A DNA stretch of 64,000 bases, from positions 372,001-436,000 of the forward strand of contig NZ_CAMPPY010000001.1 of the NCBI RefSeq assembly GCF_946902915.1. Reading direction: 5' to 3'. The position numbers were made by a program, and so were the translations under genes. The stretch is from Streptococcus sp. Marseille-Q5986 (GTDB taxonomy: Bacteria > Bacillota > Bacilli > Lactobacillales > Streptococcaceae). The notes below the pieces were generated by a model that did not search any database, was not told where the DNA came from, and was given only the letters and a program-made list of their open reading frames with translations. The first letter of the stretch is position 1, and every line of letters starts with the position of its first letter. Shown here in pieces: positions 57,072-64,000 of this stretch.

Positions 57072-57746
57072 ATGAAGACAATTCAAATTGCTATTGATGG
57101 TCCAGCTTCCAGTGGTAAGAGTACGGTTGCAAAGATTGTCGCTAAAGATTTTGGTTATACTTATCTCGATACGGGCGCTATGTACCGTGCTACGACTTAT
57201 ATAGCTCTCAAACACCAGTTGGATGCAGGAAAAATAGAGCAACTTTTGGAATTGCTTGATCAATACCCCATTAGTTTTGGTCGTTCAGAAATAGGTGATC
57301 AACTTGTTTTTGTAGGGGATGTGGATATTACTCATCCGATTCGTGAAAATGAAGTGACCAACAAGGTTTCAAGCATTGCTGCTATTCCTGAAGTGCGTGA
57401 GAAACTGGTTTCACTTCAGCAAGAGATTGCTCAGCAAGGTGGCATTGTCATGGATGGCCGTGATATCGGGACAGTTGTTTTACCACAAGCTGAACTCAAG
57501 ATTTTCCTAGTAGCTTCTGTTGATGAAAGAGCAGAGCGTCGTTACAAGGAAAATCTTGCTAAAGGGATTGAAACTGACTTGGAAATGCTGAAAGAAGAAA
57601 TTGCGGCACGTGACTACAAAGATAGTCATCGTGAAACCTCGCCTCTCAAACAGGCTGAGGATGCAGTTTACCTTGACACAACTGGACTAAGTATCCAAGA
57701 AGTGGTCGAAAAAATTGAATCAGAAGCAAAAAAATATATGTCCTAG
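57072..57746 (+). CDS. cmk: Cytidylate kinase
   Basis: The 224-residue kinase has P-loop [10 protein letters not shown] near residue 10, the [12 protein letters not shown] substrate region near 36 and [10 protein letters not shown] near 130, which are typical of Cmk. It phosphorylates CMP and dCMP. The gene is intact and has a strong terminator after it. Confidence 0.96.
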   Translation: MKTIQIAIDGPASSGKSTVAKIVAKDFGYTYLDTGAMYRATTYIALKHQLDAGKIEQLLELLDQYPISFGRSEIGDQLVFVGDVDITHPIRENEVTNKVSSIAAIPEVREKLVSLQQEIAQQGGIVMDGRDIGTVVLPQAELKIFLVASVDERAERRYKENLAKGIETDLEMLKEEIAARDYKDSHRETSPLKQAEDAVYLDTTGLSIQEVVEKIESEAKKYMS

Positions 57747-57754
57747 GGATGAGA

Positions 57755-57785
57755 GGAGCAGGCTAGGTGATGCCTGCTCCTTTTC
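57755..57785 (+). terminator. Rho-independent terminator after cmk
   Basis: AGGAGCAGGC and GCCTGCTCCT pair around TAGGTGAT, followed by TTTT. Confidence 0.9.
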
Positions 57786-57864
57786 TCTCTTTTGCGCGCG
57801 TTTCAAAACAGTCTTTTTGGGAGAATTTTGATAAAATAGTAGTATCAATAAAAAGGACGGAAGC

Positions 57865-58371
57865 ATGACAAAGAAAATCATAGCCATTTGGGCCCAAGAT
57901 GAAAAAGGTGTGATTGGGAAGGAAGAACGTCTCCCTTGGCATTTGCCAGCAGAGTTGCAACATTTTAAGGAAACAACTTTAAATCATGCTATACTGATGG
58001 GACGAGTGACCTTTGATGGCATGGGACGTCGTCTGCTTCCAAAACGGCAAACCCTGATTTTAACGCGCAATAGCGAAGAAATCATAGATGGGGCACTCGT
58101 ATTTCAAGATGTGGAATCTGTTTTAGCGTGGTATCAGAGTCAGGAAAAAAATCTGTATATCATTGGCGGAAAGCAGATTTTTCAGGCTTTTGAGCCGTAT
58201 TTAGATGAAATCATCGTGACACAGATTCATGCTCAGGTAGAGGGAGATACTTATTTTCCTGAGGAGTTTGACTTGTCTCGTTTTGAGACAGTTGCAAGCC
58301 AATCCTACACCCGAGATGAGAAAAACGACTATGATTTTACCATCGAATACCGAGATAGAAAGGAAGTCTAA
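57865..58371 (+). CDS. folA: Dihydrofolate reductase
   Basis: The 168-residue enzyme has the family motifs [24 protein letters not shown] (substrate loop) and the NADPH site IIGGKQIFQ near 99-107. Position 100 is isoleucine, the residue in trimethoprim-susceptible pneumococci (resistant strains have Leu). No two-residue insertion near residue 169 is visible. Its TAA overlaps the next gene's ATG (TAATG). Confidence 0.96.
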   Translation: MTKKIIAIWAQDEKGVIGKEERLPWHLPAELQHFKETTLNHAILMGRVTFDGMGRRLLPKRQTLILTRNSEEIIDGALVFQDVESVLAWYQSQEKNLYIIGGKQIFQAFEPYLDEIIVTQIHAQVEGDTYFPEEFDLSRFETVASQSYTRDEKNDYDFTIEYRDRKEV

Positions 58372-58541
58372 TGGAGCGCAGTATATTTGGATTTTTTACA
58401 GCTTTTTTGTGTGTAATCTGTATTTTGACTGGAGCACAGGCTTTTCGTAAGAAGCGCTATGGACTGTCTGCCTTACTCTGGCTGAATGCCTTTACCAATC
58501 TGGTAAACAGTATTCATGCCTTTTACATGACCTTATTTTAG
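58371..58541 (+). CDS. Small membrane protein (56 aa) between folA and clpX
   Basis: ATG at 58371 shares its A with the folA stop, so translation is coupled. The 56-residue product starts [21 protein letters not shown], has a central KKRYG turn and a second hydrophobic stretch (LSALLWLNAFTNLVNS), suggesting two membrane helices. A small gene at this place in pneumococcal genomes is familiar to me. Function unknown. Confidence 0.75.
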   Translation: MERSIFGFFTAFLCVICILTGAQAFRKKRYGLSALLWLNAFTNLVNSIHAFYMTLF

Positions 58542-58572
58542 ATAGAATGATAAATTAGAATGGAAGGAAATC

Positions 58573-59805
58573 ATGCCTACAAATAGGAAAAATGATATGA
58601 TGGTTTATTGCTCATTTTGTGGCAAAAGCCAAGAAGAAGTAAGGAAAATAATCGCTGGGAACAACGCCTTTATCTGTAATGAATGTGTGGAGTTAGCCCA
58701 GGAAATCATTCGTGAGGAGTTGGCTGAGGAAGTCTTGGTAGACTTGTCTGAAGTACCAAAACCAATCGAACTCCTCCATATCTTGAACCACTATGTTATC
58801 GGTCAGGATCGTGCCAAACGCGCCTTGGCAGTGGCTGTATACAACCACTACAAACGCATCAATTTCCACGATATGCATGAAGAGTCAGAAGATGTGGATT
58901 TGCAGAAGTCAAACATCTTGATGATTGGCCCAACTGGTTCCGGGAAAACTTTCTTGGCTCAGACCTTGGCTAAGAGCTTGAACGTGCCTTTTGCTATTGC
59001 GGATGCGACAGCTCTGACTGAGGCTGGGTATGTGGGTGAGGACGTTGAAAACATCCTCCTCAAACTCTTGCAGGCTGCTGACTTTAACATCGAACGTGCA
59101 GAATGTGGGATTATCTACGTGGATGAAATTGACAAAATTGCCAAGAAGAGCGAGAACGTGTCTATCACGCGTGACGTTTCTGGTGAAGGGGTACAACAAG
59201 CACTTCTCAAGATTATCGAGGGAACTGTTGCTAGCGTACCACCTCAAGGTGGACGCAAACATCCGCAACAAGAGATGATTCAAGTGGATACTAAAAATAT
59301 CCTCTTCATCGTGGGTGGTGCCTTTGATGGCATCGAAGAAATCGTCAAACAACGTCTGGGAGAAAAAGTCATCGGTTTTGGTCAAAATAACAAAGCAATT
59401 GACGAAAACAGCTCATACATGCAAGAAATCATCGCTGAAGATATTCAAAAATTCGGTATTATTCCAGAGTTGATTGGACGCCTGCCTGTCTTTGCGGCTC
59501 TTGAGCAATTGACCGTTGATGACTTGGTTCGTATTTTGAAAGAGCCAAGAAATGCCTTGATTAAACAATACCAAACCTTGCTTTCTTATGATGATGTCGA
59601 GTTGGAATTTGACGACGAGGCTTTACAAGAGATAGCCAATAAAGCGATCGAACGTAAAACGGGTGCGCGTGGTCTTCGCTCGATTATCGAAGAAACCATG
59701 CTAGATGTCATGTTTGAAGTACCGAGTCAGGAAAATGTGAAATTGGTCCGCATCACAAAAGAAGCTGTCGATGGAACGGATAAACCAATCCTAGAAACAG
59801 CCTAG
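58573..59805 (+). CDS. clpX: ATP-dependent Clp protease ATP-binding subunit ClpX
   Basis: The 410-residue AAA+ unfoldase has the N-terminal C4 zinc domain (YCSFCGKS and CNECVEL), Walker A GPTGSGKT, Walker B IIYVDEID, the pore/RKH regions (GGRKHP) and the VIGFG loop that docks ClpP. One oddity: residue 178, just before Walker B, is Cys ([15 protein letters not shown] codon at 59104-59106) where Arg is usual. ClpX-ClpP degrades tagged and regulatory proteins. The engB-like GTPase gene follows at 8 bases. Confidence 0.97.
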   Translation: MPTNRKNDMMVYCSFCGKSQEEVRKIIAGNNAFICNECVELAQEIIREELAEEVLVDLSEVPKPIELLHILNHYVIGQDRAKRALAVAVYNHYKRINFHDMHEESEDVDLQKSNILMIGPTGSGKTFLAQTLAKSLNVPFAIADATALTEAGYVGEDVENILLKLLQAADFNIERAECGIIYVDEIDKIAKKSENVSITRDVSGEGVQQALLKIIEGTVASVPPQGGRKHPQQEMIQVDTKNILFIVGGAFDGIEEIVKQRLGEKVIGFGQNNKAIDENSSYMQEIIAEDIQKFGIIPELIGRLPVFAALEQLTVDDLVRILKEPRNALIKQYQTLLSYDDVELEFDDEALQEIANKAIERKTGARGLRSIIEETMLDVMFEVPSQENVKLVRITKEAVDGTDKPILETA

Positions 59806-59813
59806 AGGTGACT

Positions 59814-60401
59814 ATGGAAATCAATACACACAATGCTGAAATCTTGCTCAGTGCGACTAATAAATCCCACTATCCGCAGGATGACTTGCCAGAGATCGCC
59901 CTTGCGGGTCGTTCAAATGTTGGCAAATCTAGCTTTATCAACACCATGCTGAACCGTAAGAATCTCGCCCGTACATCAGGAAAACCTGGTAAAACCCAGC
60001 TTCTCAATTTCTTTAATATTGATGACAAGATGCGCTTTGTGGATGTACCAGGTTATGGTTATGCTCGTGTTTCTAAAAAGGAACGTGAAAAGTGGGGCCG
60101 CATGATTGAGGAGTACTTAACGACTCGGGAAAATCTTCGTGCGGTAGTTAGTTTAGTTGACCTTCGTCATGACCCGTCAGCAGATGATGTACAGATGTAC
60201 GAATTTCTCAAGTATTATGAGATTCCAGTTATCATCGTTGCGACCAAGGCGGACAAGATTCCTCGTGGTAAATGGAACAAGCACGAATCAGCAATCAAAA
60301 AGAAATTAAACTTTGACCCAAGTGACGACTTCATCCTCTTTTCATCTGTAAGCAAGGTAGGGATGGACCAAGCTTGGGATGCAATCTTAGAAAAATTGTG
60401 A
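59814..60401 (+). CDS. ysxC: Ribosome biogenesis GTPase YsxC/EngB
   Basis: ATG at 59814 chosen because GAGGTG lies just before it; an in-frame GTG at 59808 is part of that site. The 195-residue TrmE-Era-type GTPase has G1 [11 protein letters not shown]3 DVPGYG and G4 TKADK. It is needed for large-subunit assembly and usually lies just after clpX in Firmicutes. Confidence 0.96.
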   Translation: MEINTHNAEILLSATNKSHYPQDDLPEIALAGRSNVGKSSFINTMLNRKNLARTSGKPGKTQLLNFFNIDDKMRFVDVPGYGYARVSKKEREKWGRMIEEYLTTRENLRAVVSLVDLRHDPSADDVQMYEFLKYYEIPVIIVATKADKIPRGKWNKHESAIKKKLNFDPSDDFILFSSVSKVGMDQAWDAILEKL

Positions 60402-60411
60402 GGAAAAGAAA

Positions 60412-60792
60412 ATGGCAAAAACAATTCATACAGATAAGGCTCCAAAGGCTATCGGACCCTATGTTCAAGGAAAAATCGTTGGCAACCTTTTGTTTGCTAG
60501 TGGTCAAGTTCCCCTATCTCCTGAAACTGGGGAAATCGTTGGAGAAACCATCCAAGAACAGACAGAACAAGTCTTGAAAAATATTGGTGCTATTTTGGCT
60601 GAAGCAGGAACAGATTTTGACCATGTTGTCAAAACAACTTGCTTCTTGAGCGATATGAACGACTTTGTTCCTTTTAATGAGGTTTACCAAACGGCCTTTA
60701 AAGAGGAGTTCCCAGCTCGTTCAGCTGTAGAGGTTGCACGTCTTCCTCGTGATGTAAAAGTCGAAATTGAAGTGATCGCAGAGCTTGGATAA
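60412..60792 (+). CDS. RidA-family enamine/imine deaminase
   Basis: The 126-residue YjgF/YER057c/UK114 protein has a typical start (APKAIGPYVQGKIVGNLLFASGQ) and end signature PARSAVEVARLPRDVKVEIE, with the conserved Arg that binds substrate carboxylate near 105. RidA removes reactive 2-aminoacrylate-type enamines formed by PLP enzymes. It has its own terminator. Confidence 0.94.
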   Translation: MAKTIHTDKAPKAIGPYVQGKIVGNLLFASGQVPLSPETGEIVGETIQEQTEQVLKNIGAILAEAGTDFDHVVKTTCFLSDMNDFVPFNEVYQTAFKEEFPARSAVEVARLPRDVKVEIEVIAELG

Positions 60793-60799
60793 GCTAGTT

Positions 60800-60826
60800 G
60801 AAGTTTGGTTCTGCCAAACTTCTTTT
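60800..60826 (+). terminator. Rho-independent terminator after the RidA-family gene
   Basis: GAAGTTTGG and CCAAACTTC pair around TTCTG, followed by TTTT. rapZ begins shortly after with its own AAGGAG. Confidence 0.85.
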
Positions 60827-60843
60827 GATATAAGGAGAAAAAG

Positions 60844-61734
60844 ATGACAAAGAAACAACTTCATTTGGTGATTGTGACAGGGATGAGTGGGGCAGGCAAA
60901 ACTGTAGCCATTCAGTCCTTCGAGGATTTAGGCTATTTTACCATTGATAATATGCCACCAGCCCTCTTGCCTAAATTTTTGCAGTTGGTGGAAACAAAGG
61001 AAGACGACCATAAGTTGGCCTTGGTAGTGGATATGCGTAGCCGTTCTTTCTTTTCAGAGATTCAAGCTGTTTTGGATGAGTTGGAAAACAAGGAAGAATT
61101 GGCCTTCAAAATTCTCTTTTTGGACGCGGCTGATAAGGAATTGGTCGCTCGTTACAAGGAAACCAGACGGAGTCACCCACTAGCAGCAGACGGACGGATT
61201 TTAGATGGAATTAAGCTGGAACGCGAGCTCTTGGCACCTTTGAAAAACATGAGTCAAAATGTGGTGGATACGACCGAACTCACTCCGCGTGAGCTTCGTA
61301 AAACCATTGCAGAGCAATTTTCAGACCAAGAACAGGCCCAGTCTTTCCGTATCGAAGTCATGTCTTTTGGCTTTAAATATGGAATCCCAATTGATGCAGA
61401 TTTAGTCTTTGATGTCCGTTTCTTGCCAAATCCCTACTACCTACCAGAACTGCGTAATCAAACGGGTGTAGACGAACCTGTTTATGATTATGTCATGAAC
61501 CATCCTGAGTCAGAAGACTTTTATCAACATTTGTTGGCCTTGATTGAGCCGATTTTGCCAAGTTACCAAAAGGAAGGGAAGTCTGTTTTGACCATTGCCA
61601 TGGGTTGTACGGGTGGGCAACACCGTAGTGTGGCTTTTGCTAAACGCTTGGCGCAGGACTTATCCAAGAATTGGCCTGTCAATGAAGGGCATCGCGACAA
61701 AGACCGAAGAAAGGAAACGGTAAACCGTTCATGA
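60844..61734 (+). CDS. rapZ: RNase adapter protein RapZ / YvcJ nucleotide-binding protein
   Basis: The 296-residue protein has Walker A GMSGAGKT near residue 12, the family's VDMRSRSF and [20 protein letters not shown] segments and a C-terminal [10 protein letters not shown] that binds a nucleotide-sugar-like ligand. In Gram-positives YvcJ affects competence and sits in the conserved yvcJ-yvcK-whiA cluster. The next gene overlaps by four bases (ATGA). Confidence 0.95.
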   Translation: MTKKQLHLVIVTGMSGAGKTVAIQSFEDLGYFTIDNMPPALLPKFLQLVETKEDDHKLALVVDMRSRSFFSEIQAVLDELENKEELAFKILFLDAADKELVARYKETRRSHPLAADGRILDGIKLERELLAPLKNMSQNVVDTTELTPRELRKTIAEQFSDQEQAQSFRIEVMSFGFKYGIPIDADLVFDVRFLPNPYYLPELRNQTGVDEPVYDYVMNHPESEDFYQHLLALIEPILPSYQKEGKSVLTIAMGCTGGQHRSVAFAKRLAQDLSKNWPVNEGHRDKDRRKETVNRS

Positions 61735-62708
61735 GAAAACCAAAGATAACGGTGATTGGTGGAGGGACTGGAATCCCTGTCATTCTAAAAAGTCTGCGGG
61801 AAAAAGATGTGGAAATCGCTGCTATCGTGACGGTGGCAGATGATGGTGGTTCGTCAGGTGAACTCCGAAAAAATATGCAACAATTGACACCGCCAGGTGA
61901 TCTTCGTAATGTCCTTGTGGCCATGTCGGATATGCCTAAGTTTTATGAGAAGGTCTTTCAGTACCGCTTTTCCGAGGATGCAGGAGCCTTTGCTGGTCAT
62001 CCGCTGGGCAATTTCATTATCGCTGGTCTGTCAGAAATGCAGGGTTCGACCTATAATGCCATGCAGTTATTGAGCAAGTTTTTCCATACAACTGGGAAGA
62101 TTTATCCTTCCAGTGACCATCCCTTGACCCTTCATGCAGTCTTTCAGGATGGGACAGAAGTGGCTGGAGAGAGCCATATTGCAGACCATCCAGGCATGAT
62201 TGACCATGTCTATGTGACCAATACCCTCAACGATGATACGCCTCTGGCCAGTCGTCGAGTAGTGCAGACCATTCTTGAAAGTGACATGATTGTCCTAGGA
62301 CCTGGTTCTCTCTTTACCTCGATTTTGCCCAATATTGTGATTAAGGAAATTGGTCAGGCGCTTTTGGAAACCAAGGCAGAAGTCGCCTATGTCTGCAATA
62401 TCATGACCCAACGTGGGGAGACGGAACATTTTACAGATAGCGATCACGTGGAAGTCTTGCATCGCCACCTTGGCCGACCTTTTATCGATACTGTCTTGGT
62501 AAATATCGAAAAAGTGCCACAGGAATACATGAATTCCAACCGGTTTGATGAATACTTGGTGCAGGTGGAACATGACTTTGCTGGTCTTTGTCAGCAGGTT
62601 CCGCGCGTGATTTCATCCAACTTCCTTCATCTTGAAAATGGAGGTGCCTTCCACGATGGAGATTTGATTGTGGACGAGTTGATGCGCATCATACAGGTGA
62701 GAAAATGA
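61731..62708 (+). CDS. yvcK: YvcK/CofD-like protein (UPF0052)
   Basis: The 325-residue protein starts with [15 protein letters not shown] and has [11 protein letters not shown] and [12 protein letters not shown], the CofD-fold signature that binds UDP-sugars. YvcK links carbon metabolism and cell-wall synthesis, with PBP localisation in Bacillus. It overlaps both neighbours by four bases. Confidence 0.95.
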   Translation: MRKPKITVIGGGTGIPVILKSLREKDVEIAAIVTVADDGGSSGELRKNMQQLTPPGDLRNVLVAMSDMPKFYEKVFQYRFSEDAGAFAGHPLGNFIIAGLSEMQGSTYNAMQLLSKFFHTTGKIYPSSDHPLTLHAVFQDGTEVAGESHIADHPGMIDHVYVTNTLNDDTPLASRRVVQTILESDMIVLGPGSLFTSILPNIVIKEIGQALLETKAEVAYVCNIMTQRGETEHFTDSDHVEVLHRHLGRPFIDTVLVNIEKVPQEYMNSNRFDEYLVQVEHDFAGLCQQVPRVISSNFLHLENGGAFHDGDLIVDELMRIIQVRK

Positions 62709-63616
62709 GTTTCACAGTAGCAGTAAAAGAAGAAATCTTAGGTCAGCACCATCTGAGCCGGCATGAATTATCTGCCATTATCAAGATGTCTGGCAGTATC
62801 GGTCTTTCGACTTCGGGCTTGACCTTGTCAGTCGTGACAGAAAATGCCAAACTGGCTCGTCACCTCTATGAGTCCTTTCTCCATTTCTATGAAATCAAAT
62901 CGGAAATCCGACACCACCAGAGGAGTAATCTTCGTAAGAATCGAGTCTATACTGTTTTTACAGATGAAAAAGTGCAGGACTTGTTAAGTGATTTGCATTT
63001 GGCAGATTCTTTCTTTGACCTAGAAACAGGTATTGATGGGGCGATTTTATCAGACGAGGAAGCGGGGCGTGCTTATCTCTGTGGCGCTTTCTTGGCAAAT
63101 GGAAGTATTCGTGACCCTGAATCAGGTAAGTACCAGCTGGAAATCAGTTCTGTTTATCTGGACCATGCGCAAGGGATTGCCTCTCTTCTCCAGCAGTTTT
63201 TACTGGATGCCAAGGTGCTTGAGCGCAAGAAGGGAGCTGTGACCTATCTCCAGCGAGCCGAAGACATTATGGACTTCTTGATAGTAATCGGAGCCATGCA
63301 GGCGCGTGATGATTTTGAGCGGGTTAAGATTTTACGAGAAACTCGTAACGATCTCAATCGAGCTAATAATGCTGAAACAGCCAATATCGCTCGGACGGTT
63401 TCTGCCAGTATGAAGACCATCAACAATATCAGTAAAATCAAAGATAGAATAGGTTTGGAAAATTTACCAGTAGATTTGCAGGAGGTAGCGCAGTTGCGAA
63501 TCCAGCACCCAGATTACTCTATCCAGCAGTTGGCAGATAGCCTGAGCAATCCCCTAACCAAAAGTGGTGTTAACCACAGACTCAGAAAAATAAACAAGAT
63601 TGCTGATGAATTATAA
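62705..63616 (+). CDS. whiA: Sporulation-type regulator WhiA (DNA-binding)
   Basis: The 303-residue protein has a bipartite LAGLIDADG-homing-endonuclease-like N-terminal domain (about 1-200, with [19 protein letters not shown]) and a C-terminal helix-turn-helix (about 245-300, [20 protein letters not shown]). WhiA regulates division or chromosome segregation in Firmicutes. It ends the rapZ-yvcK-whiA operon. Confidence 0.96.
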   Translation: MSFTVAVKEEILGQHHLSRHELSAIIKMSGSIGLSTSGLTLSVVTENAKLARHLYESFLHFYEIKSEIRHHQRSNLRKNRVYTVFTDEKVQDLLSDLHLADSFFDLETGIDGAILSDEEAGRAYLCGAFLANGSIRDPESGKYQLEISSVYLDHAQGIASLLQQFLLDAKVLERKKGAVTYLQRAEDIMDFLIVIGAMQARDDFERVKILRETRNDLNRANNAETANIARTVSASMKTINNISKIKDRIGLENLPVDLQEVAQLRIQHPDYSIQQLADSLSNPLTKSGVNHRLRKINKIADEL

Positions 63617-63622
63617 ACGAAC

Positions 63623-64000
63623 CTAGGACAAAATAGTTCTCAACCACAAAAAAGCTAGAGATTTCCAATTGCAGAACTCTAGCTTTTTCATTTTAAGGGC
63701 TCTCTTATTGTATTTTAGGAGCTTATTTGCCATAAGTACCAATCCCATGTCAATTCTCACTTGACGCATCCCTCTCAGATTACCTCTCTTGTACCCCAAA
63801 CAAGCCTTTATCTGCCCAAAGACAATCTTGCGTTGAGCGAAAATCTGTCTACCTTGGGGAGATAAAAGCGCCTGGCATTCTTTATTTTTTAAGTGCTGAT
63901 AGCCTTCATTCATATACAGTCCCTTTTGAGGAGCTGATTCAGATTCATCAGCGTAGTAAACCTTGATTTCCTCTTGAAAGTCCGTCTCTGTTTTCTGATG
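63623..64000 (-). CDS. IS1182-family-like transposase, C-terminal part (window edge)
   Basis: The minus-strand frame is open from base 64000 and ends at TAG 63623-63625, so 125 residues are seen. LLSPQGRQIFAQRKIVFGQI followed by the segment around LRGMRQVRIDMGLVLMANK is the conserved end of IS1182/ISxac-type DDE transposases. The terminal 25 codons pass through a terminator-like hairpin, so the coding end may be read-through of the element's border. Whether it is full length depends on sequence beyond the window. Confidence 0.8.
   Translation of the reverse strand, partial: HQKTETDFQEEIKVYYADESESAPQKGLYMNEGYQHLKNKECQALLSPQGRQIFAQRKIVFGQIKACLGYKRGNLRGMRQVRIDMGLVLMANKLLKYNKRALKMKKLEFCNWKSLAFLWLRTILS
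63647..63688. terminator. Bidirectional terminator between whiA and the transposase
   Basis: AAAAAAGCTAGAG and CTCTAGCTTTTT form a stem around TTTCCAATTGCAGAA-like loop sequence and give T-runs on both strands. It would end whiA rightward and the transposase leftward. Confidence 0.8.

Overview
The window is a low-GC Firmicute chromosome and almost certainly a mitis-group Streptococcus (S. pneumoniae, S. mitis or a close relative). The evidence is the block pbp2b-recR-ddl-murF, the division block ftsA-ftsZ-ylmE-sepF-ylmG-ylmH-divIVA with a T-box-controlled ileS, a NanB sialidase locus, a YSIRK/LPXTG M26 metalloprotease and a piece of a BOX element. PBP2b looks clearly diverged from the pneumococcal R6 protein as I remember it, so a commensal relative or a mosaic allele is possible. 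No rRNA or tRNA genes are visible.

Layout. 0-8.2 kb: sialic-acid module (two ABC permeases, NanB, a NanOx-like oxidoreductase, Neu5Ac lyase, ManNAc kinase and an RpiR regulator), interrupted by a roughly 1.1 kb insert carrying a GNAT acetyltransferase. 8.4-21.1 kb: cell-wall and division genes. 21.1-24.2 kb: T-box and ileS. 24.4-29.8 kb: a 1797-residue M26 zinc metalloprotease. 30-35.3 kb: gpmA, a TetR-controlled ABC transporter and rpsO. 35.3-37.1 kb: repeated rpsO-trailer units around a cadmium-resistance cassette with a cysteine-containing leader peptide. 37.2-47.0 kb: a corridor of gene decay (ferric-type ABC operon, P-type ATPase and SNF2 helicase all broken) containing an intact esterase and acyltransferase. 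47.3-51.4 kb: an intact, AT-rich, leftward lanthipeptide operon. 51.6-63.6 kb: conserved housekeeping genes (trmK, nif3-like, galE, cmk, folA, clpX, ysxC, rapZ-yvcK-whiA). The window ends in an IS1182-like transposase.

The most interesting system is the lanthipeptide operon. A consensus promoter drives a 34-codon precursor gene too short for ordinary ORF calling. Next come an intergenic hairpin, a three-domain lyase/kinase/cyclase synthetase (LanKC/LanL type, cyclase zinc ligands retained) and a coupled MFS exporter. No ABC exporter, leader protease or immunity gene is beside it. The second theme is the sialic-acid module, whose content fits use of 2,7-anhydro-Neu5Ac: NanB releases it, the ABC transporter imports it, the NanOx-like enzyme converts it to Neu5Ac, and the lyase and kinase feed it to amino-sugar metabolism.
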